Below are positions 33,458 to 42,900 of a stretch of 64,000 nt of DNA, in pieces. Source of the stretch: Halopenitus sp041821145 (GTDB lineage: Archaea > Halobacteriota > Halobacteria > Halobacteriales > Haloferacaceae). The translations under genes were made by a program, and so were the position numbers. Under the pieces are notes generated by a model that was not told where the DNA came from, did no database searches, and saw only the letters and a list, made by a program, of their open reading frames with translations. The stretch spans positions 1-64,000 of the forward strand of contig NZ_JBGUBC010000004.1 in the NCBI RefSeq assembly GCF_041821145.1, given 5' to 3'. The number at the start of each line of letters is the position of its first letter. Positions within the stretch are counted from its first letter, which is position 1.

Positions 33458-33547
33458 ACGTGTACGAATCCGTGGGCCGTGGTTAATCCTTTTTCATCGG
33501 GCTCGGCGTCCGTGTCCCTTGATATCACGGCTCCCGTGGGGGTGGTC

Positions 33548-34150
33548 TCACGCCGAAAGCGGGAACGATTCGACCGTCTCGTAGACCGGTCCCGACGACG
33601 TGAGACGCGATCGCTTCAACTGGACCTGCTCTGCGGTGAACGTGCCGATATCGGGGTCACGATTCCGGACGACTCGCTGAACCAGGTCCTTTCCCCGCGC
33701 GTCGTTCATCCGCGCGAGGGTAACGTGTGGAGTGAACTCATGTTCGTCCGGCTCGTAGCCGAGCGCTACCGTTCGCTCCTCGATCGTCTCGTGAAGGCGA
33801 GCCAACTCGGTTGATCCCTCCCCGATCCCGGTCCAAACGACGCTGATGTACTCCATCGACGGGAAGACGCCGAGTCCACCAACCGACACCGTAAACGGTC
33901 CCGTGTTCGCTTCGGCTACCGCCCGACGCCCCGCATCGGTCACGGCGTCGACGCCGGCACTCGGAGTCGAATCATCGGTCGACGATCCGTCCGTCGTCTC
34001 CGCCGGCACGTCCCCGAGGAACGCGAGCGTCACGTGTGCCTGCTCTGGGTCCGTGAACCGCAGGCCGTCGGCCCCGTGAAGCTCCTCTTGAACGTCCGCG
34101 ATCCCCGAGGCCAGTTCCTCCGGGATGTCGACCGCAAAGAATGCGCGCAT
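33548..34150 (-). CDS. thpR: RNA 2',3'-cyclic phosphodiesterase (ThpR/LigT)
   Basis: A 2H-phosphoesterase of 200 residues with both catalytic HxTL motifs: AHVTLAFLGDVPAE near residue 42 and HEFTPHVTLARM near residue 150. It starts MRAFFAVDIPEELASGI, the family N-terminus. An acidic insert (TTDGSSTDDSTPSAGVD) follows the first motif. It opens 2',3'-cyclic phosphate ends in RNA, acting in RNA repair or processing. The TPR gene is divergent from it. Confidence 0.92.
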   Translation of the reverse strand: MRAFFAVDIPEELASGIADVQEELHGADGLRFTDPEQAHVTLAFLGDVPAETTDGSSTDDSTPSAGVDAVTDAGRRAVAEANTGPFTVSVGGLGVFPSMEYISVVWTGIGEGSTELARLHETIEERTVALGYEPDEHEFTPHVTLARMNDARGKDLVQRVVRNRDPDIGTFTAEQVQLKRSRLTSSGPVYETVESFPLSA

Positions 34151-34291
34151 CTCGATCGGGAGGTGGGTCGCCGCAGGGAAAAGTCGACTGCCCGATCGTC
34201 CCGTCTCGTTCCCTCGTCGCCGGCCGGGACGGCGATCGGCGAACCCCGGCGGACGTAACCCTTACCCGCGACGACCGCCAAACCGGGCCAT

Positions 34292-35110
34292 ATGACCGAC
34301 AAGCCGGACGATCACGGCCACGAGTTCTCCTCGGGACAGGGACTCGACGAGGACTACGAGGATTTCACCCTCGATCCCCCCGAGTTGAACGCCGACCCGA
34401 TGACGGTCGACCCCGTTGACACCCGCGTTATCACCGACGAACTCGACCGGCGAAACATCGCAAGCGATCAGGTCGACGTCGAGCAACTCGTCGATGTCGG
34501 GCTCTCGTATATGGGCATCAACCGCTTCGAGGAAGCCACTGAAACCTTCGAGCGAGCGGTGATGTTCGCCGAGGAGGACTCGCTTGCCGCCCAGGAGGCA
34601 CTCGTCAACAAGGGCGCAGCACACGCCGAACTGGAGGAGTACGACGAGGCGATCGGTGCCTATCGTCGGGCGTTGCGAATAGACGACGACTCAGAGCACG
34701 CCGCGACCGCCGAGACCAACCTCGCGTACGCGCTCTGGGAGTTCGGTCGCCACGAGCAGGCGCTCGAACACGCCGAACGCGCCGTGGAGATCGATCCCCG
34801 GTTCGCCCAGGCATGGTACAATCGTGGTTTCTTCCTCGTCGAACGGGGTCTCGCCGAGGACGCGGTCACCGCCTTCGACAACGCCATCCGTCTCGGCCAC
34901 CGGAACGCGGACGTTCTCGAGGAGAAGGCTCGCGCCCTCGAGGAGGCCGACGAGTACGAGCAGGCCGAGGAAGTCGCAGAAAAGGCCGAGGAACTCCGCG
35001 AGGAGCGCGAGCGGGAACTCGTCGACGAGCACGGCCGGGGCGGTCCGAGTGAGAACCGAACTCCCGACGGCGACGCCGGCGGACTCGACTCGGAGTTCGG
35101 AGGGCTGTAG
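34292..35110 (+). CDS. Tetratricopeptide-repeat protein
   Basis: A 272-residue soluble acidic protein. An unstructured N-terminal 65 residues leads into about five TPR units (residues 65-225), for example VGLSYMGINRFEEATETFERA, EYDEAIGAYRRALRIDDD, GRHEQALEHAERAVEIDPRF and GLAEDAVTAFDNAIRLGHRN; the last helices become a coiled, Glu/Arg-rich tail. TPRs mediate protein contacts; no partner is known. It is joined directly to the DUF424 gene (stop TAG then ATG). Confidence 0.9.
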   Translation: MTDKPDDHGHEFSSGQGLDEDYEDFTLDPPELNADPMTVDPVDTRVITDELDRRNIASDQVDVEQLVDVGLSYMGINRFEEATETFERAVMFAEEDSLAAQEALVNKGAAHAELEEYDEAIGAYRRALRIDDDSEHAATAETNLAYALWEFGRHEQALEHAERAVEIDPRFAQAWYNRGFFLVERGLAEDAVTAFDNAIRLGHRNADVLEEKARALEEADEYEQAEEVAEKAEELREERERELVDEHGRGGPSENRTPDGDAGGLDSEFGGL

Positions 35111-35410
35111 ATGCTTCTCCGTGAGCGGGACACCCCTGAGGGTGTGCTCGTTTCGGTGTGTGATCCCGACTGTCTCGGGGAGACCTTCGAGAACGGGGCC
35201 GCGTCGCTCACGGTCGAAGAGGAGTTCTACGCCGGCCCCGACGCCGTCGAGGCGACGGACGAGGAGGTCATCGCCGGTCTTCAGCGGGCAGAGGTCGCGA
35301 ACCTCGTCGGCGAGGAGGCGGTCGGCGTCGCCATTGAGGCCGGACTCGTCGATGAGGAGGCGGTCCTCGAATTCGACGGGACGCGTCACGCCCAGTTACT
35401 TCGGCTTTGA
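35111..35410 (+). CDS. DUF424 family protein
   Basis: A 99-residue archaeal protein starting MLLRERDTPEGVLVSVCDPDCLGETFENG, followed by ADVANLVGEE-type sequence (here AEVANLVGEEAVGVAIEAGLV). These are the family landmarks. DUF424 occurs widely in archaea and is often linked to translation genes; its role is unknown. It follows the TPR gene without spacing and its 3' end overlaps the convergent ModE-like gene by 15 nt. Confidence 0.85.
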   Translation: MLLRERDTPEGVLVSVCDPDCLGETFENGAASLTVEEEFYAGPDAVEATDEEVIAGLQRAEVANLVGEEAVGVAIEAGLVDEEAVLEFDGTRHAQLLRL

Positions 35411-36187
35411 GCTGGCGTTCGTTGCCGGTCCACGGTTGACTTCCGGCCGAAATGGAACTACCCGCGTCGCCGTCGCCTTCCAGGTGAGACACACCGAGCG
35501 CCCGACGGAGAGGTCGAGTCGCGAGACGCTTTCTGCGGTCACGAGTACTCGAAACGTTGCGCCGTCGACGTCGACGTGGATCGTCCGGATCGTCTCTCCC
35601 CGTTCGACGGCCGTCACCCGCCCGTCGACCTGATTGCGGGCGCTCGTCGCGTCCGGTTCGGGCGTCTCCGTAATCGCGGAGAGGGTCACCGCATCCGCAC
35701 CGATTCGCAACTGGACGCGATCGTCGATCGTCACGTCACCGCCGAGTCCACACACGTCGCCGATCGAGGTCTCGACGGTCACGATCTCACCGCTGGTTCC
35801 GGTCACGACGCCCTCGATGACCGTCTCGGGGACCTGCGCAGCCGCCGTGAGCGCGGCACGCAATCGCTCGTAACGGGCCAACAGTGTCCGGGCGTTCTCC
35901 GTCAACTGGCTTCCCCCGCCGCCCTGGCCACCGCGCGTTCGATCGACCAGATCACCGAAGGCCGCCTCAAGTGTCTCGATACGCGCGAGCGCGCGCGCTC
36001 GAGACCGCTCCAGGTCGGCCGTGGCGGCGGCGATCGATCCCGATCGTCCGATCGTCCGCAGGAGTGCGGCATCGCGCGCGTCGAACTCGACGCCGTCCTC
36101 CGAGAGGACTGCCTTCCCGTGGCCGGTCGTTTCGTTCCTCACGGAAACCGATCGGCGAGCCATCGTCTTGAATCGAGGGGTCGTCAT
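35396..36187 (-). CDS. ModE-like molybdate-responsive regulator (HTH plus TOBE domains)
   Basis: A 263-residue regulator. Residues 30-115 form a LysR/ModE-type winged helix (DAALLRTIGRSGSIAAATADLERSRARALARI then RGGQGGGGSQLTENAR, the ModE wing). Two TOBE-like segments follow (about 125-185 and 190-250: VIEGVVTGTSGEIVTVETSIG and NQVDGRVTAVERGETIRTI). In ModE these bind molybdate or tungstate. No transport genes for molybdate are in the window. A perfect palindrome sits at its own promoter, suggesting autoregulation. Confidence 0.85.
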   Translation of the reverse strand: MTTPRFKTMARRSVSVRNETTGHGKAVLSEDGVEFDARDAALLRTIGRSGSIAAATADLERSRARALARIETLEAAFGDLVDRTRGGQGGGGSQLTENARTLLARYERLRAALTAAAQVPETVIEGVVTGTSGEIVTVETSIGDVCGLGGDVTIDDRVQLRIGADAVTLSAITETPEPDATSARNQVDGRVTAVERGETIRTIHVDVDGATFRVLVTAESVSRLDLSVGRSVCLTWKATATRVVPFRPEVNRGPATNASSKPK

Positions 36188-36205
36188 CCGGCCGATCTGC
36201 CATTC

Positions 36206-36219
36206 TATATCGCGATATA
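36206..36219. promoter_or_regulatory. Candidate operator of the ModE-like gene
   Basis: Perfect 14-bp palindrome TATATCGCGATATA, 19-32 nt upstream of the ATG at 36187, overlapping the expected TATA position. ModE operators in bacteria are also TATA-rich dyads. A related CGATATAT with CGCGATAT recurs at 36668-36690. Confidence 0.5.
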
Positions 36220-36274
36220 TGATTTATTTGGGCCACCGACGTTTCATCTTCGATTCCACTCGTCTGCTACTCAT

Positions 36275-36372
36275 CCCTTCAGCCACTCCATTCAGCCACT
36301 CTACTCATCGATTCCATTCAGCCACTACCATCAACTCCATTCAGCCACCACCATCAACTCCATTCAGCCACC
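36275..36372. repeat. Short tandem repeats CC(A/C)TTCAGCCAC
   Basis: Five copies at 36275, 36288, 36314, 36337 and 36360; the last three are spaced exactly 23 bp and share the following ACCATCAACT. They lie between the ModE-like gene and proC and look non-coding. Confidence 0.7.
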
Positions 36373-36582
36373 CCATCGCACTGTCCGGCACTTCCAGTGA
36401 CGTCGTCAGGCGGACTGGATCCCCAGTCCGTTCGTAACCATCGCGGAGGAACACGCTTTCGCAGACTTCGGTCTGCCCAGTGTGTTCGAAACGATCGACG
36501 TCCTGCTCGACGAGTGCCACTCAGCCACTCTCTCACGTGATCGCTTACCATTGCATTCGAACGGTTCATGATCGAAACGGAT

Positions 36583-36860
36583 TCACTCGATCGAGTCCCT
36601 GTGAGTCGCCGACGTCTCTCTGATCCTCTCGATCGAGCTGCGATCTTTCCCGTGTCGATCCTCTTCTCGATATATCTCATGTCGCGATATCTTCTGGGGT
36701 TCGTGGTGGTTGGCGTCCGCAATTTTCTGGAGCCACTCACAGACCGCTCTATACTCGACGTGCCGCCGTTTCTTCCCGTGTGGTTCGTTGCGGTCGTATT
36801 CGTGAATCCAAACCAACGTCGGTATATTCCCGTCTCCACATCTACGTGGTAGAGACGATA
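36583..36860 (-). pseudogene. Possible degenerate protein-coding remnant upstream of proC
   Basis: On the minus strand a coherent charged sequence can be read (for example EYDRNEPHGKKRRHVEYRAV, then EWLQKIADANHH and ERIRETSATHRDSIE) ending at TGA. It has no plausible start codon in place, its upstream part appears to continue in another frame, and the base composition is lower in GC than its neighbours. It could be a decayed gene; I do not recognise the family. The rest of 36188-36862 holds only the operator-like palindrome and the short repeats. Confidence 0.3.
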
Positions 36861-36862
36861 CA

Positions 36863-37639
36863 ATGGTCGACGTAACCATCCTCGGATGTGGGAACCTTGG
36901 AAGCGCCCTCATCACCGGACTCGCGAAGGAGGGGAATCACGACGTAACCGCCTACGACATCGACGAGAGTGCCCTCGATCGGGTCGAGCCGTACTGTCAG
37001 CAAACGACGACGGATATTGAGGAGGCGGCGACGTCCGATGTGATCGTCGTCGCCGTGAAGCCGGATATCGTGGAGACCGTCCTCGACTCGCTCGATCTGT
37101 CCGCGGACCAGACGCTTGTCACTGTCGCCGCGGGCGTCCCGATCGACTTCGTCGACGCGCGAACCGACGCCACCGTCGTTCGCATCATGCCGAACCTCGC
37201 GGCCGAAACCGCGGACATGGCGGCCGCAGTCACGTGGGACGAGGTCGATGAGGACGTGCGCGCTCTCCTCGACGATCTGGGCGAGTTCGTTGAGATCGAT
37301 GAGGAACGGATGGACGTGGCTACTGCCCTCAACGGGAGCGGCCCCGCCTTCGTGTTCTACTTCCTGCAGGCGATGAAGCGCGCGGCCGTCGAGGAGGGAC
37401 TCGAATCCGACGACGCCGAGGTGCTTGCGGCGCAGACCGTCAAGGGGGCCGCGGAGACCGTCCTCCGCTCCGATCGAAGCGTGGACGAGCTTATCGACGC
37501 GGTCTGTTCGCCCAAGGGCACGACGATCGAGGGCATGGAGGTCCTCTGGGACAGCGACCTCGAGGCGGAAGTCGAGGAGGCGCTGTCGGCAGCAGCCCGG
37601 CGCTCCCGGGAGCTTGCCGAGGAGTTCGAGCATGATTAA
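36863..37639 (+). CDS. proC: Pyrroline-5-carboxylate reductase
   Basis: Reduces pyrroline-5-carboxylate to proline, the last step of the pathway. The 258 residues show the Rossmann start VTILGCGNLGSALITGL and the C-terminal family signature region ALNGSGPAFVFYFLQAM with SPKGTTIEGMEVL. A TATA-like GTATATTC lies about 38-43 nt upstream. It is first of proC-proB-proA with 8-nt overlaps, so all three are co-transcribed and make proline from glutamate. Confidence 0.96.
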   Translation: MVDVTILGCGNLGSALITGLAKEGNHDVTAYDIDESALDRVEPYCQQTTTDIEEAATSDVIVVAVKPDIVETVLDSLDLSADQTLVTVAAGVPIDFVDARTDATVVRIMPNLAAETADMAAAVTWDEVDEDVRALLDDLGEFVEIDEERMDVATALNGSGPAFVFYFLQAMKRAAVEEGLESDDAEVLAAQTVKGAAETVLRSDRSVDELIDAVCSPKGTTIEGMEVLWDSDLEAEVEEALSAAARRSRELAEEFEHD

Positions 37640-38465
37640 GGCAGTCGAATCCGACGTCGTCGAGCGAACACGGCGTCTCGCGGCAGCCGCCGATCGCGTC
37701 GTCGTCAAGGCGGGAACGAACTCGCTTACGGATGACGAGTCCAACCTCGACGACGAAAAACTCGATACGTTCGTCGACGGCGTCGTCTCACTTCTCGATC
37801 GCGGCAAGGACGTCATCGTCGTCTCCTCGGGCGCCATCGGCGCCGGGAAGGGTCGAATCGGTCAGACCGGTGGGACCATCGAGGAGTCACAGGCTCTGTC
37901 GACGATCGGACAGAGCCATCTGATGCGGCGCTACACCGAAAGCTTCGAACGCTACGACAGAACGGTGGCACAGATACTCGTGACCGAACACGACCTCGAG
38001 AACCCCGAACGGTTCACGAACTTTCGAAACACGATCGAGACGCTCCTCGAGTGGGGCGTCGTTCCGATCATCAACGAGAACGACGCGGTCGCGACCGAGG
38101 AGATCCGGATCGGCGACAACGACATGCTCTCGGCGTCGGTCAGCATCGGCGTCGACGTCGACCTGCTCGTGACGCTCACCGACGTCGGCGGCGTCTACAC
38201 GGGCAATCCAAAGGAGGATCCCGAGGCGGAACGCATCGAGGCGATCGAGCGCAATTACTCGGCGGTCGAATCGATCATCGACGAGAGCGCGTCCGGCGAA
38301 TTCGGCGGCATTCGAACGAAGGTGCAGGGCGCTCGCACCGTCAGCGAGCACGGCATTCCCGCCATCATCGCACGGTCGGACGAACCGGACGTCCTCGAAC
38401 GGATCGCCATTGGCAAACCGGTCGGAACCATATTCGTTCCCGTAAACGGAGATCACGATGACTGA
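37632..38465 (+). CDS. proB: Glutamate 5-kinase
   Basis: Phosphorylates glutamate to gamma-glutamyl phosphate. I take the ATG at 37632 (MIKAVESDVVERTRRLAAA), which overlaps the proC stop by 8 nt, giving 277 residues. Amino-acid-kinase motifs are RVVVKAGTNSLTD, VIVVSSGAIGAGKGRIG, VPIINENDAVATEEI with DNDMLSA, and GGIRTKVQGAR. There is no C-terminal PUA domain, as in the short archaeal form. Confidence 0.95.
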   Translation: MIKAVESDVVERTRRLAAAADRVVVKAGTNSLTDDESNLDDEKLDTFVDGVVSLLDRGKDVIVVSSGAIGAGKGRIGQTGGTIEESQALSTIGQSHLMRRYTESFERYDRTVAQILVTEHDLENPERFTNFRNTIETLLEWGVVPIINENDAVATEEIRIGDNDMLSASVSIGVDVDLLVTLTDVGGVYTGNPKEDPEAERIEAIERNYSAVESIIDESASGEFGGIRTKVQGARTVSEHGIPAIIARSDEPDVLERIAIGKPVGTIFVPVNGDHDD

Positions 38466-39789
38466 CAAATCCACGGAAACGAAAGTCTCGGAGGCACAGT
38501 CGGCAGCCCTGGAGCTGGCGAAACTCCCCGAAAGCGAACGGAACGCGGCGCTCTACGACATCGCGGACGCGATCGAAGCCGAACGCGAGCGGATCCTCGA
38601 TGCCAACGAAACCGACGTCGAGGAAGCCGAAGAACGGCTCGCGGAGGGTGAGTACACGCGGGCACTCGTCGATCGGCTCGAACTCTCCGCGTCCAAACTC
38701 GAGAGCATCACGGACATGGTCCGAAGCGTCGCCGATCAGGGGGATCCCCTCGATCGCACGCTTGAGTCGAGACGCCTCGATTCGGGACTGGAACTGTACA
38801 AGGTGTCGGTCCCTATCGGCGTCATCGGGACGGTCTTTGAGTCCCGTCCCGACGCGCTCGTTCAGATCGCCGCGCTCAGTCTCAAGTCCGGAAACGCGGT
38901 GATCCTGAAGGGGGGAAGCGAGGCCAGCAGTTCGAATCGCGTGCTCTATGAGATCATTCGGGAAGCCACTGCCGGGGTTCCCACTGGATGGGCACAGCTC
39001 ATCGAGGCGCGCGAGGACGTCGACACGATGCTCGGGATGGACGACTCCATCGACCTCCTCATGCCGCGAGGGAGTTCACAGTTCGTCAGCTACATTCAGG
39101 ATAACACGAGCATCCCCGTCCTCGGCCACACGGAAGGGGTCTGTCACGTCTTCGTGGACCGAGATGCTGACCTCTCGATGGCGACCGAGATCGCCTACGA
39201 CGCGAAGGTTCAGTATCCGGCCGTCTGCAACGCCGTGGAGACGCTGATCGTTCACCAGGAGGTGGCCGAGGAGTTCCTGCCGGTCGTCGCCGAACGCTAC
39301 CGTGAGGCGGACGTCGAGTTGCGCGGCGACGAGACGGCCCGATCGATCGTCGAGATGAAGGAGGCGACGGAGGCGGACTGGTCGAGTGAGTACGGCGATC
39401 TCATTCTTTCGATAACGATCGTCGACTCGCTTACGGACGCGATCGATCACGTCAACGCGTACGGCTCGAAACACACCGAATCGATCGTGACCGAGACCGC
39501 GGCGCGTGCCAGCACGTTCATGCGGAGCATCGATTCTGCGAGCGTGTTTCATAACGCCTCGACGCGGTTCAGCGACGGGTATCGGTTCGGACTGGGCGCT
39601 GAGGTCGGCATCAGCACGGGGAAGACCCACGCCCGGGGGCCGGTCGGACTCGACGGACTCACTACCTATAAGTATCATCTTGAGGGGAGCGGACAGGTGG
39701 TCGGCACGTACGCCGGAGACGACGCGAAGCCGTTCCTCCACGAGGAGTTCGAGGGCGACTGGAATCCCGGCCACCTCTCCGGGGAATAG
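38458..39789 (+). CDS. proA: Glutamate-5-semialdehyde dehydrogenase (gamma-glutamyl phosphate reductase)
   Basis: Second enzyme of proline synthesis, using the ProB product. The 443 residues contain IGVIGTVFESRPDALVQIAAL, SGNAVILKGGSEASSSN, DLLMPRGSSQFVSYIQ, and the catalytic Cys in AKVQYPAVCNAVETLIVH. The start overlaps proB by 8 nt, ending the proCBA operon. Confidence 0.96.
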   Translation: MTDKSTETKVSEAQSAALELAKLPESERNAALYDIADAIEAERERILDANETDVEEAEERLAEGEYTRALVDRLELSASKLESITDMVRSVADQGDPLDRTLESRRLDSGLELYKVSVPIGVIGTVFESRPDALVQIAALSLKSGNAVILKGGSEASSSNRVLYEIIREATAGVPTGWAQLIEAREDVDTMLGMDDSIDLLMPRGSSQFVSYIQDNTSIPVLGHTEGVCHVFVDRDADLSMATEIAYDAKVQYPAVCNAVETLIVHQEVAEEFLPVVAERYREADVELRGDETARSIVEMKEATEADWSSEYGDLILSITIVDSLTDAIDHVNAYGSKHTESIVTETAARASTFMRSIDSASVFHNASTRFSDGYRFGLGAEVGISTGKTHARGPVGLDGLTTYKYHLEGSGQVVGTYAGDDAKPFLHEEFEGDWNPGHLSGE

Positions 39790-39864
39790 CGGACCGTCGA
39801 CGGGTGGTTTCACGGAGATCGGACGCCCGATGGCTATTTGTGGCGTCCGGACGATGGCCCGCCC

Positions 39865-41238
39865 ATGGACGAGGCTCCCGTTCCGTCGATCGATCACGAC
39901 GTCGATGCCGAAACGGGGGAACTCGAACGGACGATCGGACTCGTCGGTGGGCTTGCTATCGGGATCGGTACCATGGTCGGCGCCGGGATATTCGTCTTTC
40001 CCGGGCTGGCGGCCGAAAACGCCGGCCCGGCCGCGTCCCTTTCGTTTGCTATCGGTGCCGTGGTGGCACTGTTGGTTGCGCTTCCGACCTCCGAATTGGC
40101 AACCGCAATGCCCCGAAGCGGCGGTGGATACGTCTACATCTCGCGCGGGCTCGGAACCGCGGCCGGGGCTGTCGTCGGGATCGGCCTCTGGATCGGATTG
40201 GTGTTCGCCTCGGCGTTCTATCTCGTCGGGCTTGGAAACTACGCCGGACAGGTTCTCCTGGAGGTCGGGATCGCGGTACCGATCGACCCCGCGCCGGTGC
40301 TCGGCGTGGCCTTCGGCGTCAGCCTCACGGTGCTTAGCCTCTTCGGAACCGAAAACACGGCCGTGCTGCAAAACGGTATCGTGGTCCTCCTGTTGGTGAT
40401 CTTGACCCTGTTTCTCGGATACGGGAGCCTCGACGCGCTCGGCGTCTTCGGCGGCGAGTCGGTTCCTGAGCGGTTCTTTCCTCCCGGGGGTATTCTCCCC
40501 GTGTTCCGAACGGCGGCGCTCGTGTTCACCTCCTATCTCGGGTTCGCGCAGGTGGCGACGGTCGCCGGTGATATCGAGGATCCCGGTCGAAACCTGCCGT
40601 TGGCGATGGTCGGATCGGTCATCGTCGTCGGCGTTCTCTACGTCGTCACGATATTCGTCGCCACGAGCGCGTTCGGGAGCGCTCGGCTCGGTGAATTCGG
40701 TGAGACGGCGATGGTCGAGGTCGCCCGCGAGTTCGTCGGTCTCCCCGGCGCGGTCGTGATCCTGTTTGCCGGGTTGTTGGCGACCTTCTCCAGCGCGAAC
40801 GCCTCCATACTCAGCTCCTCGCGTGCGGTCTATGCCGTCAGCCGTGATCGGATCCTCCCGATGACCGCCAGTCGGATCAACCTCCGGTATGGCACACCCC
40901 ACATCGCATTGACTCTTGCCGGCGGCCCCATCGTCGTGTTGACTGCCACGGGGCAGGTGGCGTTGCTCGCGGAGGTGGCGTCGGTGCTGCACCTCGTGAT
41001 GTACGGGTTGATCTGCGTCACCCTTATCAAACTGCGACGAGAGTCCCCGTCGTGGTATGACCCGTCCTTCCGTTGCCCCGGATCGTGGAGTCTTCCAGCG
41101 GCTGGCGCGGTCACGAGCTTCGGACTCATCGTGTTCATGCAACCCTCTTCGATCGCGATCGGTGTCGTCATCATGATCGCTTCGTACCTCTGGTATCGGA
41201 TGAATGCCCGGGACGTCGAGCTCAAGGGGGCGTTTTGA
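39865..41238 (+). CDS. APC-family amino acid permease
   Basis: A 457-residue membrane protein with about twelve helices. It carries the APC N-terminal signature GLAIGIGTMVGAGIFVFPGLAAENAGPAA, plus MPRSGGGYVYISRGLG and an in-family ASILSSSRAVYAVSRDRILP loop. I start at ATG 39865; an upstream TTG in frame is unlikely. The substrate is unknown, though proline or another amino acid is plausible given the proCBA operon upstream. The stop is 1 nt from the start of the USP gene, so the two are one unit. Confidence 0.9.
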   Translation: MDEAPVPSIDHDVDAETGELERTIGLVGGLAIGIGTMVGAGIFVFPGLAAENAGPAASLSFAIGAVVALLVALPTSELATAMPRSGGGYVYISRGLGTAAGAVVGIGLWIGLVFASAFYLVGLGNYAGQVLLEVGIAVPIDPAPVLGVAFGVSLTVLSLFGTENTAVLQNGIVVLLLVILTLFLGYGSLDALGVFGGESVPERFFPPGGILPVFRTAALVFTSYLGFAQVATVAGDIEDPGRNLPLAMVGSVIVVGVLYVVTIFVATSAFGSARLGEFGETAMVEVAREFVGLPGAVVILFAGLLATFSSANASILSSSRAVYAVSRDRILPMTASRINLRYGTPHIALTLAGGPIVVLTATGQVALLAEVASVLHLVMYGLICVTLIKLRRESPSWYDPSFRCPGSWSLPAAGAVTSFGLIVFMQPSSIAIGVVIMIASYLWYRMNARDVELKGAF

Positions 41239-41239
41239 G

Positions 41240-41977
41240 ATGGCGGCCAGCGATCGACCAACCGTCCTTCTTCCCGTTCGCGTCCTGCAGGGTGAATCGC
41301 TCCCCGAGGGCACCCCGGAGCTGCTCGCGAACGCCCACGTCGTCTTGCTCGGATATCACCTGATCCCCGATCAGACCGCCACCGACCAGGCTCGTGAGCA
41401 GTTCGGCGATCGAGCGATGGACAAACTCGATGAGTTCGCGGACACGCTCTCGCGGGCGGGAGCCGACGTCGACGTTCGGCTGGTCTTCACCCACGAGGAC
41501 CAGGCGACGATCGATCGCGTGATCTACGAGGAGGACTGTCTCGCCGTGTTGGTTCCGAATGCCATCGCCGATCTCGAGTCGGTATTGGTCGCTATTCGCG
41601 GAGGGGTCACCCTCGACCGGATCGCCCGGCTCACCGCCGGACTCTTCGCCGACACGGACGTCGAGGTGGTTCTCTATCACGTTCGCGGGGAGTCCGAGGA
41701 TGATGCCGATGTCGAGACGTTGCTGGACGACGTCTTGACTCGCCTCGTCGACTACGGTCTGTCGCCGTCGTCGATCGACACCATCATCGACGCGGCGTCC
41801 GAGCCGATGGCGAAACTCTCGGACCGTGCGGAGTCCTACGATGCCGTCGTGATGGGTGAGACCGATCCGTCGGTGACGACCTTCGTCTTCGGGATGCCGT
41901 CCGACCAGATCGCAGAGCGGTTCCTGGGGCCCGTACTCGTCGTCCAACGGCCCCGCCCGGACGAGAACTCCGAGTAG
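41240..41977 (+). CDS. Universal stress protein family protein, two-domain
   Basis: A 245-residue soluble protein that begins MAASDRPTVLLPVRVLQGES. Residues 5-105 and 130-238 each look like a UspA alpha/beta domain; the second ends with the family feature DAVVMGETDPSVTTFVFGMPSDQIAERFLGPVLVVQ (spread over the last 50 residues). The ATP-binding G-x2-G-x9-G(S/T) pattern is degenerate. Transporter-USP pairs in haloarchaea are common, and the USP is thought to modulate the transporter. It directly follows the APC gene. Confidence 0.87.
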   Translation: MAASDRPTVLLPVRVLQGESLPEGTPELLANAHVVLLGYHLIPDQTATDQAREQFGDRAMDKLDEFADTLSRAGADVDVRLVFTHEDQATIDRVIYEEDCLAVLVPNAIADLESVLVAIRGGVTLDRIARLTAGLFADTDVEVVLYHVRGESEDDADVETLLDDVLTRLVDYGLSPSSIDTIIDAASEPMAKLSDRAESYDAVVMGETDPSVTTFVFGMPSDQIAERFLGPVLVVQRPRPDENSE

Positions 41978-42900
41978 AGAGATCCCCTCGATCGCGATGG
42001 GGTGTCGAGTTCGTCGCGTCGATCCGTTCGAATAGTAGTGGAATAGTATATCGTATAGAAATTGCTTATATGTTATATTTCTAGAGTTGACCTCACACAT
42101 TCCATTTCGATCGGATTTCGTATCGGAATTGCAATTCGGTATGTTCTATCTAGCGTTCGGAAATCGAAGATTCCTGGACCCATATCTCGATTCTGTAGTT
42201 AAAATCTCGATCCAAAACGGAACGGTCGAGCCGATGCCGCCCGGCCACGGCCCTATCAGAACCCAATCGTATCAAAGATACAGTTATTATATTCACCTGT
42301 CTATTCCGTCGAATCAGATGCTCTTCCGTTTGCCTCCGTACCGAATTTTGAATTACACCCATACCGCTGTAAGTATTTTCCCACGATCCGGCGGGACGTC
42401 CGGAGTTCAAGCGGCGATCGATGTCCACTTCTCCGATGAATGCCGTCGTCGACGTCATTCGTTTGGGGCCTTGCTCGTTCCGATGGGCTTTGATCGTTTC
42501 GATAGTTCTCGTTTTACCATCTCGCACGATCGTTTTCTCCTCTCGAACTCTCGATGAGCCGTCCGTCTCGGGTCGTCGCTCCGGACGAGGCGCTCTCGAC
42601 GGGACATCGTCGTCGCTCCGCCCTCACAGCCAGTCTGACCCCGTCTCACCGCGGATATCGTCTCGGGTTCGTTCAATATCTCCGAACGAGTTGTGGACCG
42701 ATCGATCCCGGGATGTCTGGGTGGGATCCAACTCGACGTGGTCGTTAGCGATGGTCGACGCGACCGGCTCGATGGTCGGGAATTTACCGGAGACGATTCG
42801 GATCCGGGGCGATTCTGGGTCGATTCCGAGTCAGTCCGATCGAATCGACCGTCCGATAATGTGGAAAAACGTTTATCTCAGTGAGGGACGACTCCTCCGC
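41978..42900. other. AT-rich gene-poor gap upstream of the IclR regulator
   Basis: About 920 bases with no coding sequence I can support on either strand: open frames exist but their translations are erratic in composition and unlike haloarchaeal proteins. Most of it, especially 42040-42400, is markedly more AT-rich than the flanks. The last 35 bases contain the probable iclR TATA element GTTTATC (about 42871-42877). Confidence 0.5.

Noticed and set aside
36275..36372. CRISPR array in the repeats near the ModE-like gene
   Set aside because: Repeat units are 13 bp with spacers of 0-13 bp that are themselves repeated; there is no 30-37 bp repeat and no cas gene.
39076..41313. 745-codon minus-strand frame opposite proA and the APC permease
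   Set aside because: Composition rich in Arg, Asp and His without domains; both plus-strand genes are certain.
42087..42557. Open frame in the AT-rich gap upstream of the IclR gene
   Set aside because: Amino acid composition is rich in Phe, Arg, Ser and Tyr and not acidic, unlike haloarchaeal proteins; no motif or promoter spacing supports it.
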